Origin: DASUZD01 sp036377055
GTDB lineage: Bacteria; Actinomycetota; Thermoleophilia; Gaiellales; Gaiellaceae
Length of the DNA stretch: 9,198 nucleotides
Direction: 5' to 3'
NCBI GenBank assembly: GCA_036377055.1
Contig: DASUZD010000070.1
Location: 1-9,198, forward strand
The translations under genes were made by a program, and so were the position numbers. The notes under the pieces are model-generated. The model made no database searches, was not told the DNA's origin, and saw only the letters and a program-made list of their open reading frames with translations. Position 1 is the first letter of the stretch. Each line of letters starts with the position of its first letter. Below, in pieces: positions 1-6,378 of this stretch.

Positions 1-1
1 G

Positions 2-1114
2 TCGTTCTGGGGCGCTGTTCTCGAGCACGCCGAGCTCCAGGCGGACGCGCTCCAACGGCTCGGGATCGAGACGCGTTCGATCATGGGGCACGACCCGCCG
101 GGAACTTTCACGAGCGTTCTCCACCCGCGCCATGGCCGCCATGGCCGCCCGCCGCCCGAGGTGCTCCCCGTGGGCCGGTCGGTGATCGTGCCTGCGAACG
201 GATCGCTGCCGAACATCGTCCTTAGCCCGTCCTCGGTGGCGCGAATCAAGCGGATCCTCGAGCGGGAGCGCTTCGACGTGCTCCACCTCCATGAGCCGAT
301 GACGCCAGCGATCTGCGTCGCCGTCCTCGCCCTGGCGCGCTGTCCGGTGGTCGCGACCTTCCACGCCTCGGGCGGCCTCGGCTGGATGCGGCCCGCTAGG
401 CAGGCCTGGGGCTTCCTCGCCGAACGGATCGATCACCGGATCGCCGTCTCCGAGCACGCTGCGACGTCGGCGCAGCGATGGCTCGGCGGCGAGTACGAGA
501 TCGTCCCCAACGGCGTGCTCGTTCCGACCGAGGCCGATCCCGCCAATCGCCAGCACCGGATCCTCTTCGCGGGGCGGCAGGAGCCGCGGAAGGGCCTGCA
601 CGTGATGCTGCGCGCCTGGCCCGAGATCCGCAGAAGGACGGGCGCGCGCCTCCGCGTCGTCGGCGCCGACCCGCTCGCGGTGCGCCTCCTGCTCGCGCAG
701 GAGCGCGTTCCAGACGAGGGGATCGACGTGCTCGGGTTCCTCGAGCAGGGCGAGTTCACGGCGGAGCTGACCGCGGCGAAGGCGCTCGTCGCGCCCTCGC
801 TCGGCGGCGAGAGCTTCGGCATGGTGCTCACGCGCGCTTTCGCCTGCGCGACCCCAGTCGTCGCCTCGGACATCTCGGGCTACCGCGACGTCATGACGCC
901 CGAGACGGGCGTGCTCGTCCCGCCGGGCGACGCGCAGGCGCTCGCGGCCGCCGTCGTCGGGCTCGTCGACGACGAGGAGCGGCGCCGCGCGCTCGGCGCC
1001 TCGGCGCGGGAACTCGCAATCTCGCGGTACTCGTGGGACGACATCGCTCGGCGCCTGGTCGGGATCTACGAGCTCGTCGCTGGGCGCTCTCCGGCCGGCG
1101 TCGCAGCGTCTTGA
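2..1114 (+). CDS. GT4 glycosyltransferase, PimA-like, 5'-truncated by window edge
   Basis: The frame is open from base 2, and the residues before the first ATG (position 83) still read as family sequence (SFWGAVLEHAELQADALQRL), so the true start lies upstream, probably by about 15 residues. Numbering from base 2, the 370 residues form a GT-B fold. His121 (VATFHAS) matches the active-site His of PimA. Arg192 and Lys197 in GRQEPRKGL match the sugar-nucleotide phosphate-binding pair. GGESFGMVL near 268-276 is the donor-site loop, followed by PVVASD. The family transfers hexose, classically mannose from GDP-mannose to phosphatidylinositol, at the inner face of the membrane. The second Glu of the EX7E motif is Arg278 here, so donor or acceptor may differ. 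The stop overlaps the TTG start of the flippase-like gene (TTGA). Family call is firm; the exact substrate is not known. Confidence 0.88.
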   Translation, partial: SFWGAVLEHAELQADALQRLGIETRSIMGHDPPGTFTSVLHPRHGRHGRPPPEVLPVGRSVIVPANGSLPNIVLSPSSVARIKRILERERFDVLHLHEPMTPAICVAVLALARCPVVATFHASGGLGWMRPARQAWGFLAERIDHRIAVSEHAATSAQRWLGGEYEIVPNGVLVPTEADPANRQHRILFAGRQEPRKGLHVMLRAWPEIRRRTGARLRVVGADPLAVRLLLAQERVPDEGIDVLGFLEQGEFTAELTAAKALVAPSLGGESFGMVLTRAFACATPVVASDISGYRDVMTPETGVLVPPGDAQALAAAVVGLVDDEERRRALGASARELAISRYSWDDIARRLVGIYELVAGRSPAGVAAS

Positions 1115-2181
1115 AGGTCCGCGCGCCCCAGCGGATGTGGACGCGCGCGCTGGTCGTCCTGCCGGTCGGCGTCGCGGTCGTCGCGCTCTTCATCTGGCAA
1201 GGGCCGAGCTGGAAGGCCGTCGGCGACGCCTTCACGATCGTCCGCTGGGAATGGGTCGCGGGCGCCATTGGCCTGAACCTGCTCTCGGTGCTCGTGCGGT
1301 CGTTCGCGTGGCAGACGGTGATCTGGCAGGCGATGCCGGCGCCGCGGCCGCGGTTTCCACTCGTGTTCTCCGCCTTCTCGGTCGGCCTCTTCGCGAACGC
1401 CGTTCTGCCGGGGCGAATCGGTGAGCTCGCGCGCGTCGCCGTCCTGAACCGGAAGCTGCCCGGCCGCAGAGGCGCGTGGGCGACGCTCGTGGGCACAGTC
1501 TTCGCGCACCGCGTCTTCGACCTCGTCCCGGTCGTCTTGCTGATCGTCTACGTGCTCCTCACGGCGAAGATCCCGCACTGGGCGATCACAAGCCTCGTCG
1601 CGTTCGTCGCGGTCGGGGTCGCGCTCTTCGCCTTCGCGCTCGCGAGCGCGAAGCGGCACCACCACCGCGGCGTCGACCTCGAGCTGCTCGGGCCCGTTCG
1701 GAGGCTCGTCGCGATGGGCCGTCAGGGGCTGGGCGTGATGCGCGTGCCCGCGGCGGCGCTCCTTGCGATCACCTTCCAGTGGCTGGGCTGGCTCTGCCAG
1801 CTGCTCGCGGTCTACACCGCCATGCGCGCATTCGACATCCACGCGCCGCTGCCCGCCGCGGGCGTCGTCCTGCTCCTGATGAACGTCGCGACCGTCTTCC
1901 CGCTCTGGCCTGGGAACGTCGGCCTCGTGCAGGCGGCGATCGCGCTGCCGCTCCTCTCCTACGGCGTCAACTACGCGCGCGGCGTCGCGTACGGGATCGG
2001 GCTCCAGGCGATCGAAGCGTCGGTCGGCGTCGGGGTCGGCCTGCTCTTCCTCGCGCGCGAGGGCCTCTCGTACACGATGCTGAAGGTCATGCCCGACGCG
2101 GCCCAGGCCGAGCCGGCCGAGGCCGAGTCGCTCGAGGAGGGCGAGGCCGATGCCGGCGCGCGTGCTCGCGTGCCCGGCTAG
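1111..2181 (+). CDS. Flippase-like membrane protein (UPF0104 / LPG_synthase_TM family)
   Basis: This 356-aa polytopic membrane protein has about eight hydrophobic segments, beginning ALVVLPVGVAVVALFIW. It carries the family signature LPGRIGELARVAVLNRK near residues 102-118, then HRVFDLVPVV, and a late PLWPGNVGLVQA motif with conserved Pro, Gly and Gln. The family (PF03706) covers the membrane domain of lysyl-phosphatidylglycerol synthase and stand-alone proteins thought to move lipids or glycolipids across the membrane. There is no LPG synthase catalytic domain. The C-terminus is a short acidic Glu/Ala-rich tail. TTG at 1111 overlaps the glycosyltransferase stop as TTGA; ATG at 1135 is an alternative that still precedes the first membrane helix. 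The coupling suggests it handles the lipid made by the upstream enzyme, which is inference. Confidence 0.85.
   Translation: MKVRAPQRMWTRALVVLPVGVAVVALFIWQGPSWKAVGDAFTIVRWEWVAGAIGLNLLSVLVRSFAWQTVIWQAMPAPRPRFPLVFSAFSVGLFANAVLPGRIGELARVAVLNRKLPGRRGAWATLVGTVFAHRVFDLVPVVLLIVYVLLTAKIPHWAITSLVAFVAVGVALFAFALASAKRHHHRGVDLELLGPVRRLVAMGRQGLGVMRVPAAALLAITFQWLGWLCQLLAVYTAMRAFDIHAPLPAAGVVLLLMNVATVFPLWPGNVGLVQAAIALPLLSYGVNYARGVAYGIGLQAIEASVGVGVGLLFLAREGLSYTMLKVMPDAAQAEPAEAESLEEGEADAGARARVPG
2134..2140 (+). promoter_or_regulatory. Shine-Dalgarno site for glycerate kinase
   Basis: GAGGAGG lies 9 nt before ATG 2150, inside the coding sequence of the preceding gene. It is one of the best ribosome binding sites in the window and fixes the kinase start despite the 32-nt overlap. 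Confidence 0.7.
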
Positions 2182-3118
2182 CCTCAAGGGCGTCCTCGGG
2201 CCGATCGAGGCGGCGGCCGCGCTCGCGTCGGGGTTGCGCCGCGTCGAGGGCGTGGTGGTCGACGAACTGCCGCTCGCAGACGGCGGTGACGGAACGCTCG
2301 AGGCCGTCTTCCGCGCGATCGGCGGCGAATGGCGCACTGCTCGCGTGCCGGATCCGCTGGGAAGGCCCGTCGACGCGCGGTATCTCGTGCTCCGGGACGG
2401 GCGCGTGGTGGTGGAGTCCGCGGAGGCGATCGGGCTCACGCTCGTCGCGCCCGAGGAGCGCGAACCGCTCCGAGCCTCGAGCCGCGGCCTCGGTGAGCTC
2501 GTCGCCGCCGCGCTGGAGCTGGATCCGCGGGAGCTCGTCGTCGGTCTCGGCGGCGTCGCGACCGTCGACGGCGGCGCGGGGATGCGGGAGGTGGTCGCGG
2601 CGTTTGCGCGACCGATCGTCGCGGCGTGCGACGTTCGGAGCCCGCTCCTCGGGCCGCGCGGCGCGGCGCGCGCGTTCGGGCCGCAGAAGGGCGCCGGGCC
2701 TCGCGAGGTTGACGAGCTCGAGCAGCGACTCGGCGGAATGGAGGAGTTGGCGCCGTACGCGGAGCTTCCGGGAGCGGGCGCGGCCGGGGGACTTGGCGCT
2801 GCGTTCGCGGCGCTCGGGGCGCGACTGGTCCCTGGCGCGGAGCTCGTCCTCGACCTCGTCCGGTTCCAGGAACGGCTGGGCGGCGCGAGCCTCGCGATCA
2901 CCGGTGAGGGAACGATCGACGCGAGCTCGACGGAGGGAAAGGCGCCCGGGGAGGTCCTCCGTGTCTGTCGCGAAGAGAGCGTTCGCTGCGCCGTCTTCGG
3001 CGGCGTCGTCTCGAGCGACGTCGAAGGTGCCGAGCTGTACGAGCTGAGCGGCGATCCGGACCGCGCTGCCGACGACCTGGTCGAGCTGGGCGAGCGGCTG
3101 GGGTCGAGTCTCGTCTAG
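2150..3118 (+). CDS. Glycerate kinase (GarK/GlxK family), short form
   Basis: The 322-aa soluble enzyme is predicted to phosphorylate glycerate with ATP, feeding it into glycolysis or serine metabolism. The family landmarks appear in order: an N-terminal SLKGVL segment (11-16; SYKESL in E. coli GarK), LADGGDGT (42-49), SSRGLGEL (110-117), GLGGVATVDGGAGM (132-145), ACDVRSPLLG (159-168), FGPQKGAG (176-183), LPGAGAAGGLGAA (206-218) and ITGEGTIDASSTEGKAP (250-266). Family members are usually about 370-380 aa. Here the stretch between GGAGM and ACDV is only about 13 residues, against about 45 in E. coli GarK, and the C-terminus is also trimmed. No frameshift is visible and all motifs remain, so it is probably a compact active form. 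It overlaps the flippase-like gene by 32 nt and shares its stop region with xseB on the other strand. Confidence 0.9.
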   Translation: MPARVLACPASLKGVLGPIEAAAALASGLRRVEGVVVDELPLADGGDGTLEAVFRAIGGEWRTARVPDPLGRPVDARYLVLRDGRVVVESAEAIGLTLVAPEEREPLRASSRGLGELVAAALELDPRELVVGLGGVATVDGGAGMREVVAAFARPIVAACDVRSPLLGPRGAARAFGPQKGAGPREVDELEQRLGGMEELAPYAELPGAGAAGGLGAAFAALGARLVPGAELVLDLVRFQERLGGASLAITGEGTIDASSTEGKAPGEVLRVCREESVRCAVFGGVVSSDVEGAELYELSGDPDRAADDLVELGERLGSSLV

Positions 3119-3318
3119 CTCGAAGCGTCGGTCGCTGCGCGGGCCAGCTCCTCGATTCGACCGTGCGCGGCGTCGAGCCTGCTCAGGCAGAAGCGGTAGA
3201 GCTCTTCGCCGCGCTCCCAGAGCGCCACCGCCTCGTCGAGCCCTGTCTGGCCGCGCTCGAGCCGCTCGACGATCTGCTCGAGCTCGCGCTGCGCGGCCTC
3301 GAACGTCGGCTCGCTCAT
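3115..3318 (-). CDS. xseB: Exodeoxyribonuclease VII small subunit
   Basis: This 67-aa protein begins MSEPTFEAAQRELEQIVERL, the classic XseB opening (F-x-x-A-x-x-x-L-x-x-I-V-x-x-L-E), and continues with GQTGLDEAVALWERGEELYR and a helical tail, matching the usual 60-80 aa length. XseB binds the helical arm of XseA to form exonuclease VII, which degrades single-stranded DNA into oligonucleotides in both directions and acts in repair. Its ATG overlaps the xseA stop in an ATGA, the usual arrangement for translational coupling and subunit balance. Its TAG stop lies within the CTAG that also holds the stop of the convergent glycerate kinase gene. Confidence 0.95.
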   Translation of the reverse strand: MSEPTFEAAQRELEQIVERLERGQTGLDEAVALWERGEELYRFCLSRLDAAHGRIEELARAATDASS

Positions 3319-4457
3319 TCGACGCGTGCTCCGAACGAGCCGTCGGCGACCTCGACCACGAGCGGATCTCCGGGCTCGACGGCGGCCGCCGAGCTGACGA
3401 TGTCCTCGCCCGAACGGACGATTGCGTAGCCACGCTCGAGGGTCGCGCGCGGCGAGAGCGCGCGGAGCCGCGCCGCGCTGCGTTCCAGCACGCCGCGCTT
3501 GCGCTCGAGCGCGAGGGCGGGTGCGCGGGTCAGGCGCTCGTGCGTGGCGGTCACGCGCTGGCGCTCGCGCTCGAGCGTTCGGCGCGCGCCGCGCTCGAGG
3601 GTGCCGCGTGCGCCTTCGAGCCGCGCGCGCAGCTCGGTCGCGTCGGGAACGACGAGCCGTCCCGCGGCCGTCGGCGTCGAGGCGCGGGCGTCTGCGGCGA
3701 GGTCGCAGAGGGGCGTGTCCTGTTCGTGCCCGACGGCGGAGACCACGGCGACTGGACACGCCGCGACTGCGCGCACGAGCCGCTCGTCGCTGAACGGGAG
3801 CAGATCCTCGAAGCTCCCGCCGCCGCGGGCGATCACGGCGACGTCCAGCTCGGGCAGACGGCACAGGGCGCGAAGCGCGTCGACGACGGCCGCGGCTGCG
3901 CGTGGGCCCTGCACGTACGTCTCCGCGACGACGACGCGTGCGGGCGGGAAGCGGTCGACGATCGTGGTCAGCACGTCGCGCTTCGCTGCGGCGTCGTTGC
4001 CCGTGACGAGCCCGATCAGGCGCGGGATCCGGGGGAGGGGACGCTTCCGCTCGGCGGCGAAGAGGCCTTCGGCAGCAAGCTTCCGCTTGAGCCGTTCGAG
4101 CGCCGCCAGGTGGTCGCCGAGCCCGAACCGCTCGATCGAGAGCGCGCGCAGGCGGAGGTCGGCCCGCTGCTCATAGAGCTCCGGCCGGCCGAAGACGTGG
4201 ACGCGCTCGCCGTCGACGAGCTCGAGTCGGAGCGCGTCGAACTGGCCGCGCGGCATCGCGACGGCGAGGCACGCGCCTTCGTCGGGATCCTTGAGCGTGA
4301 AGAAGACTGTCTGCCAGTTGGCGTGGCGGCGCAGCTCGGTGACCTCGCCCTCGATCCAGACGGTCGGGAGCCGCGCGACCCAGTCCCGTACGCCGCGGTT
4401 GAAGGCGGCGACGGAGTAGACCTTCCGCTCGCCGCGCTCGATCGGCTCGATCTTCAC
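3315..4457 (-). CDS. xseA: Exodeoxyribonuclease VII large subunit
   Basis: The catalytic subunit of exonuclease VII is 380 aa from the GTG start. An N-terminal OB-fold DNA-binding domain spans about 12-105 (VYSVAAFNRGVRDW, VWIEGEVTE, FFTLKD, ELYEQRADLRL). The nuclease domain follows, with GLFAAERKRPLPR, VTGNDAAAKRDV, ARGGGSFEDLLPFSDE (210-225) and SAVGHEQDTPLCDLAADARASTPTAA (240-265). A short helical arm (about 272-335) precedes the C-terminal SPRATLERGYAIV. The arm is much shorter than in E. coli XseA (456 aa), giving a shorter protein overall. GTG 4457 is chosen because the conserved VYSV motif starts about 12 residues later; the open frame extends to 4625, but those residues (RRGFVRVELADPFRL and so on) do not look like family sequence. 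The gene is coupled to xseB by ATGA. Confidence 0.93.
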   Translation of the reverse strand: MKIEPIERGERKVYSVAAFNRGVRDWVARLPTVWIEGEVTELRRHANWQTVFFTLKDPDEGACLAVAMPRGQFDALRLELVDGERVHVFGRPELYEQRADLRLRALSIERFGLGDHLAALERLKRKLAAEGLFAAERKRPLPRIPRLIGLVTGNDAAAKRDVLTTIVDRFPPARVVVAETYVQGPRAAAAVVDALRALCRLPELDVAVIARGGGSFEDLLPFSDERLVRAVAACPVAVVSAVGHEQDTPLCDLAADARASTPTAAGRLVVPDATELRARLEGARGTLERGARRTLERERQRVTATHERLTRAPALALERKRGVLERSAARLRALSPRATLERGYAIVRSGEDIVSSAAAVEPGDPLVVEVADGSFGARVE

Positions 4458-4516
4458 GTCGCCCAGAATGCCACGCGGGGGGCGGCCGTCGAGCGCGCGT
4501 GCCGGGGCGTTTCCAT

Positions 4517-4535
4517 CCCTAGCCCCCACCCACCC
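4517..4535 (-). other. Putative G-quadruplex motif in xseA leader
   Basis: Read on the - strand the sequence is GGGTGGGTGGGGGCTAGGG: four G-runs with loops of 1, 1 and 3 nt, which meets the usual intramolecular G4 rule. It lies about 60 nt before the xseA GTG and would be in its untranslated leader or promoter region. The motif is visible; folding and function are inferred. Confidence 0.5.
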
Positions 4536-4592
4536 ACGGGGACCACGAAGTCTGAACGGATCGGCCAACTCGACACGCACGAAACCGCGCCG

Positions 4593-4623
4593 AGAGTAAG
4601 GCCAAGGGGAGCCAGTTTGTCCC
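4593..4623 (-). promoter_or_regulatory. Weak candidate promoter for xseAB
   Basis: On the - strand, GGGACA (4623-4618) and TACTCT (4598-4593) are 19 bp apart, resembling a -35/-10 pair. The -10 fits TANNNT and the -35 keeps GACA of TTGACA. It would give a leader of roughly 130 nt containing the G-quadruplex motif. The long spacer and weak matches make this tentative. Confidence 0.22.
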
Positions 4624-4628
4624 ACGCC

Positions 4629-4655
4629 GCCGCGGCGGGCTTTGCCCGTCGCGGC
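4629..4655 (-). terminator. Strong stem-loop, possible terminator
   Basis: A 12-bp GC-rich stem (4629-4640 with 4644-4655, one G-U type pair) closes a 3-nt loop. It lies about 70 nt beyond the stop of the 67-aa gene and just before the candidate xseAB promoter. There is no U-tract on either strand, so it would be a U-less hairpin of the kind reported in actinobacteria, or a structural element of another RNA. Smaller hairpins at 4659-4677 and 4711-4722 lie beside it. Confidence 0.45.
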
Positions 4656-4725
4656 TCACCGACGTGATGTGCGTCGGCGGGCAGTCGTCATGGCGCGCGC
4701 GGAGCGCGTGCCGGACTTCCGGACG

Positions 4726-4929
4726 TTAAAGGAGGATCTCGGCCGCCGTCTTGGGCTCGCAGCCCTGTCTGACGAGCTCGACTGCGCGATGGAGGTCGGC
4801 TTCGCTGCCTGCGAGCCGCTCAGCGAGCGGCAGCGGATACCCGGCCTCGATCAGCACGTGGAGGCGCCAGCCTTCGACCTTCGAGCGCTCATTCGATTCG
4901 GGTTCGGCAGTCTCGGTCGTCTCGCTCAT
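4726..4929 (-). CDS. Small protein of unknown function, 67 aa
   Basis: The protein has a polar N-terminus rich in Ser, Thr and Glu (MSETTETAEPESNERSK), then a likely helical domain with WRLHVLIEAGYPLPLAERLA, DLHRAVELVRQG and CEPKTAAEILL. The alternation of short amphipathic helices (about 20-35, 40-50 and 57-66) resembles small helical-bundle or UBA-like domains, but I cannot assign a family. ATG 4929 is preferred over the in-frame ATG 4953 because GGAGG lies 5 nt before it and the latter has only a weak site. No signal peptide or membrane helix is present. It follows the coiled-coil gene by 78 nt on the same strand and could be read with it or from its own promoter. Codon use matches the neighbours and supports a real gene. 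Confidence 0.75.
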   Translation of the reverse strand: MSETTETAEPESNERSKVEGWRLHVLIEAGYPLPLAERLAGSEADLHRAVELVRQGCEPKTAAEILL

Positions 4930-4934
4930 CGCGG

Positions 4935-4939
4935 CCTCC
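4935..4939 (-). promoter_or_regulatory. Shine-Dalgarno site deciding the start of the 67-aa gene
   Basis: GGAGG on the - strand, 5 nt before ATG 4929. It supports the shorter start over ATG 4953. Confidence 0.6.
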
Positions 4940-5007
4940 GTTCGCCCTCCCATAGACGAACCCTGCCTCTGGAAGTTTGTACGCGTATTGCGCAGAAAAC
5001 GAGCGCC

Positions 5008-6369
5008 CTACGGCTGCCGGCCGGCGAGCACGGAGAGCTGCTCCTGGGCGCGCGCGAGCGACTCGTCGAGCCTGCGGGCGAGCTCGCCGAGCCGCGCGTC
5101 GAGAACGGCACGCTCCGACTCCGTCTCGGCGACGAGCGTCTGGACCCGGCGGCGGAGATCGGCCTCGGCGTCGGCCAGTCGCTGCTCCAGGTTCGCGACG
5201 AACTCGTCGCGCTGCCGCTCCAGTCCGGAGACCGCGCCGCTCATGCGCTTCTCCAGCCGCTGGGCGCCCGCGTCGCCGACCTGCGCGAGGCGCTCGGCGA
5301 GCACCTTCTCCGCTTCGCGCGCGAACGCCTGCACGCCGCGCTCGAGCTCGCGCGCGAGCCGCCGCGCCGCATCCTCGCGCTGGCGCTTGATCACGTCGGC
5401 GAACTGTTGCCCGGCCGCGTCCGAATAGCTCGTGACCGTACGTCCGACCGCGCGCTCGATCTCCTCGAGCAGGCGCCGCTCGACGTCGGCGAAGTTGGCC
5501 TGGAGGCGGCGCGCAGCCTCGGTCTCCTCGCGCTCGACCTGCTCCGCGAGTGCGCGCTCCCGCCGCCGGAGCCGGTCGTTGAGCTCGTGGAGCGCACGTC
5601 GCCGATCGGCCTGCGACGCCTCGAGCTCGCCCGCGGCCGCCGCTGCGACGTCCCGAGCCGTCTTCGCGAGCTCCTCGCGCAGTCGTGTGACCGCTGCGCG
5701 CTGCTGCTCGCTCTCGGCCTCGAGCCGCTCCGCGTTCGCGGCGATCCGGACTTCGGCTTCGGCGATGAGCTGCCGCTGCCGCTCGCCGAGGCGTGTGATC
5801 TGCTCGGCGTACCCCTGCTGGCCGCGGTCGAGGTCGGCCGCCCACTCGGCCAGCCTCTGCTCGACCCGGCGCTGCGTGGCCGCGAGCGCTTCGGTCAACT
5901 TCGCGGCCGCCTCCTCCTCCTGCTCCACGAAGGCGCGCCGGCGCTCCTCGGACGACCGCCGCTCCTCCTCCATCAGCAGCGACGTCGCATCCGCGCGTGC
6001 CCGGGCGATCGTGTGCTCGAGCTCGACGGCCCGTTTGGCCACCTCGGCTTCGACTGCCTCGTGGAGCCGTCGCTCCGCGCGCGCGAGGTAGTCGTCGACG
6101 CGCCGCGCATGCTCGAGCAGCGTCCTCACGCGTCGCAACGCGACGATTGACGCCGTTGCCGCGGTGAGGCCGCCGGCCGACACGGCGAGGCTGCCGCTCG
6201 GTCGGAGCGCGAACGCCGCCCAGACCGCGGCAGCGGCGGCTCCGACGACGGCTGCGATCGCCGTCGAGACCCGCGGCGTCAGGCTTCCGCGCGCCGCCGA
6301 GACCACCGTCCCCGCGACGACGACGACCGCGCCCGCGAAGACGAGCTGGAAGGCGAGGCCACGGTCCAC
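5008..6369 (-). CDS. Membrane-anchored long coiled-coil protein, function unknown
   Basis: The 453-aa protein starts at GTG 6369. Three hydrophobic segments (about 5-25, 34-55 and 60-78) anchor it in the membrane, and almost everything after residue 80 is predicted helix rich in Ala, Glu, Arg, Leu and Gln in coiled-coil style. There is no proline from residue 58 to 452 and no cysteine at all. A short less charged stretch near 308-322 (VGRTVTSYSDAAGQQ) may be a hinge. I see no RmuC nuclease domain, chemoreceptor hairpin motif or ATPase motif. It follows the UbiA-like gene by 9 nt with a weak GGGTGG site, so the two are likely co-transcribed. By architecture it could be a scaffold or spacer at the membrane, or a partner of the cell-envelope machinery; this is a guess. 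Confidence 0.85.
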   Translation of the reverse strand: MDRGLAFQLVFAGAVVVVAGTVVSAARGSLTPRVSTAIAAVVGAAAAAVWAAFALRPSGSLAVSAGGLTAATASIVALRRVRTLLEHARRVDDYLARAERRLHEAVEAEVAKRAVELEHTIARARADATSLLMEEERRSSEERRRAFVEQEEEAAAKLTEALAATQRRVEQRLAEWAADLDRGQQGYAEQITRLGERQRQLIAEAEVRIAANAERLEAESEQQRAAVTRLREELAKTARDVAAAAAGELEASQADRRRALHELNDRLRRRERALAEQVEREETEAARRLQANFADVERRLLEEIERAVGRTVTSYSDAAGQQFADVIKRQREDAARRLARELERGVQAFAREAEKVLAERLAQVGDAGAQRLEKRMSGAVSGLERQRDEFVANLEQRLADAEADLRRRVQTLVAETESERAVLDARLGELARRLDESLARAQEQLSVLAGRQP

Positions 6370-6378
6370 GCGACCACC

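Larger units (their letters stand above)
4458..4725. other. Non-coding gap between the 67-aa gene and xseA
   Basis: The region holds no convincing gene in any frame, although several GC-driven frames stay open across it. The part from about 4540 to 4620 is visibly less GC-rich and less codon-like than its surroundings, as expected of a promoter region. It contains the G-quadruplex motif, the weak candidate promoter and a run of hairpins, each listed separately. I tried to match it to tmRNA, SRP RNA and RNase P RNA and found no consistent fit. Confidence 0.6.

Noticed and set aside
131..148. Two copies in tandem of CATGGCCGC
   Set aside because: They are in frame, encode His-Gly-Arg twice in a variable loop of the glycosyltransferase, and are too short to mean more than a small slippage event.
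2101..2149. Repeated GAGGCCGA-like units at the end of the flippase-like gene
   Set aside because: They encode a low-complexity Glu/Ala tail, common at protein ends in GC-rich genomes, and the copies are not regular.
1066..2901. 611-codon open frame on the - strand across the flippase-like and kinase genes
   Set aside because: Its translation is compositionally biased (Arg, Asp, Pro) and crosses two genes with clear family motifs on the + strand.
3104..3123. TCGAG/CTCGA inverted repeat around the shared stop as a bidirectional terminator
   Set aside because: Only a 5-bp stem with a 10-nt loop and no U-tract, too weak to call.
4458..4625. N-terminal extension of xseA to ATG 4625
   Set aside because: The extra 56 residues do not resemble XseA, cross the G-quadruplex and promoter-like region, and have poor coding character. 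XseA homology begins just after GTG 4457.
4711..4722. GTCCGGAAGTCCGG on the - strand, resembling parts of SRP RNA or RNase P RNA
   Set aside because: The neighbouring conserved segments of both RNAs are missing, so it is only a short repeat/hairpin.
4726..4734. CCTCCTTTA at the end of the 67-aa gene, matching the anti-Shine-Dalgarno end of 16S rRNA; on the + strand it is a perfect AAAGGAGG
   Set aside because: It is explained by the Leu-Leu-stop codons, and no plausible start codon follows at the right distance on the + strand.
4642..6150. 502-codon open frame on the + strand opposite the coiled-coil gene
   Set aside because: It is the antisense shadow of a GC-rich, stop-poor gene. The - strand frame has membrane segments and coherent helical sequence; this one has only low-complexity Leu/Arg/Glu repeats.
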